Part shown: piece after piece, positions 5,184 through 5,430 of the stretch
Layout of the letters: the number at the start of each line of letters is the position of its first letter
Position numbering within the stretch: the first letter of the stretch is position 1
Assembly: GCA_946886375.1 (NCBI GenBank)
Contig: CAMPIL010000252.1
Span: 1 to 5,430 of the forward strand
Direction of reading: 5' to 3'
DNA length: 5,430 bases
From: an uncultured Phycisphaerales bacterium
GTDB taxonomy: Bacteria; Planctomycetota; Phycisphaerae; Phycisphaerales; SM1A02
Notes under the pieces: generated by a model
Told to the model about the DNA's origin: nothing
Seen by the model: only the letters and a program-made list of their open reading frames with translations
The model's database searches: none
Program-made: the position numbers and the translations under genes

Positions 5184-5430
5184 ATGTCCTCTCCCATTCA
5201 AATCAAACTGCCTGATGGCAGCGTCCGCCAGTACGACAAGCCAGTGACCGCCGCACAGGTCGCCGCGGATATTGGACCGGGGCTGGCCAAGTCGGCCATC
5301 GGCGCGAAGGTCGATGGCGAGTTAAGCGACCTCAACCAAGTCATCGATCATGATGCCGAACTTTCGATCGTCACGCCGATCGATCGCAAGACCGGCGAGT
5401 CCTCACCCGAAGCGTTGTACCTCATCCGCC
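5184..5430 (+). CDS. thrS: Threonyl-tRNA synthetase, N-terminal part (partial)
   Basis: The first 82 residues are in the window; the gene continues past its right edge. ThrRS charges tRNA-Thr with threonine in the cytoplasm. The visible part is the N-terminal TGS domain: [20 protein letters not shown], then [20 protein letters not shown] (28-47), then [15 protein letters not shown] (50-64). It closely follows the known ThrRS start (LPDGS...DIGPGLAKA...VNGEL) without gaps that I can see. The TGS domain also occurs in other proteins, but the DIGPGLAK and VDGEL context is specific to ThrRS. ATG 5184 lies just before the motif, with no good Shine-Dalgarno (only AAAGCGAA at 5171-5178). The upstream leader with Thr-rich peptide and terminator indicates control by tRNA-Thr charging. 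The catalytic and anticodon-binding domains lie beyond the window. Confidence 0.95.
   Translation, partial: MSSPIQIKLPDGSVRQYDKPVTAAQVAADIGPGLAKSAIGAKVDGELSDLNQVIDHDAELSIVTPIDRKTGESSPEALYLIR

Overview
The window is a moderately GC-rich, gene-dense stretch of a bacterial chromosome. It holds housekeeping genes in short co-directional groups and no mobile elements, rRNA/tRNA genes or CRISPR array. The CdsA-type enzyme carries a PGLGG variant of its family signature, starts often lack a clear Shine-Dalgarno, and two genes are unrecognised. From these I tentatively favour Planctomycetota (Phycisphaerae-like). That is recall and inference, and no marker gene in the window settles it.

Layout, left to right. 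(1) The 3' end of a TPR-like protein overlaps recX by an ATGA junction. (2) recX is followed at 40 nt by a single-domain rhodanese, and a 38-nt imperfect palindrome sits just after the rhodanese stop. (3) A small unrecognised coiled-coil ORF (85 aa) precedes cdsA, the CDP-diacylglycerol synthase of phospholipid synthesis. (4) A COG1579-type coiled-coil/C4 zinc-ribbon protein follows. (5) nrdR, the ribonucleotide-reductase repressor, lies on the minus strand and converges on the zinc-ribbon gene. (6) An unrecognised small membrane protein of lower apparent GC is followed by a 363-nt gap and then the 5' end of thrS.

The most interesting part is the gap before thrS. It contains an intact ribosome-mediated transcription attenuator. 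A candidate promoter (TTGACC-N16-TATGCT) leads into a 21-codon leader ORF (4961-5026) with six threonine codons, three of them consecutive ACA. Four RNA segments then form mutually exclusive pairings: 1:2 (4968-4981 with 5022-5035), 2:3 antiterminator (5027-5037 with 5056-5065) and 3:4, a perfect 10-bp intrinsic terminator (5054-5077) followed by TTTTTCTTT. The predicted logic is that a shortage of charged tRNA-Thr stalls the ribosome on the Thr codons, segment 2 pairs with 3, the terminator fails and threonyl-tRNA synthetase is made. This resembles pheM-pheST or thrL in enterobacteria. It differs from the known E. coli thrS translational operator and from the Firmicutes T-box.

The remaining genes have no obvious joint pathway. 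The recX-rhodanese pair and the TPR-recX overlap suggest co-transcription only.
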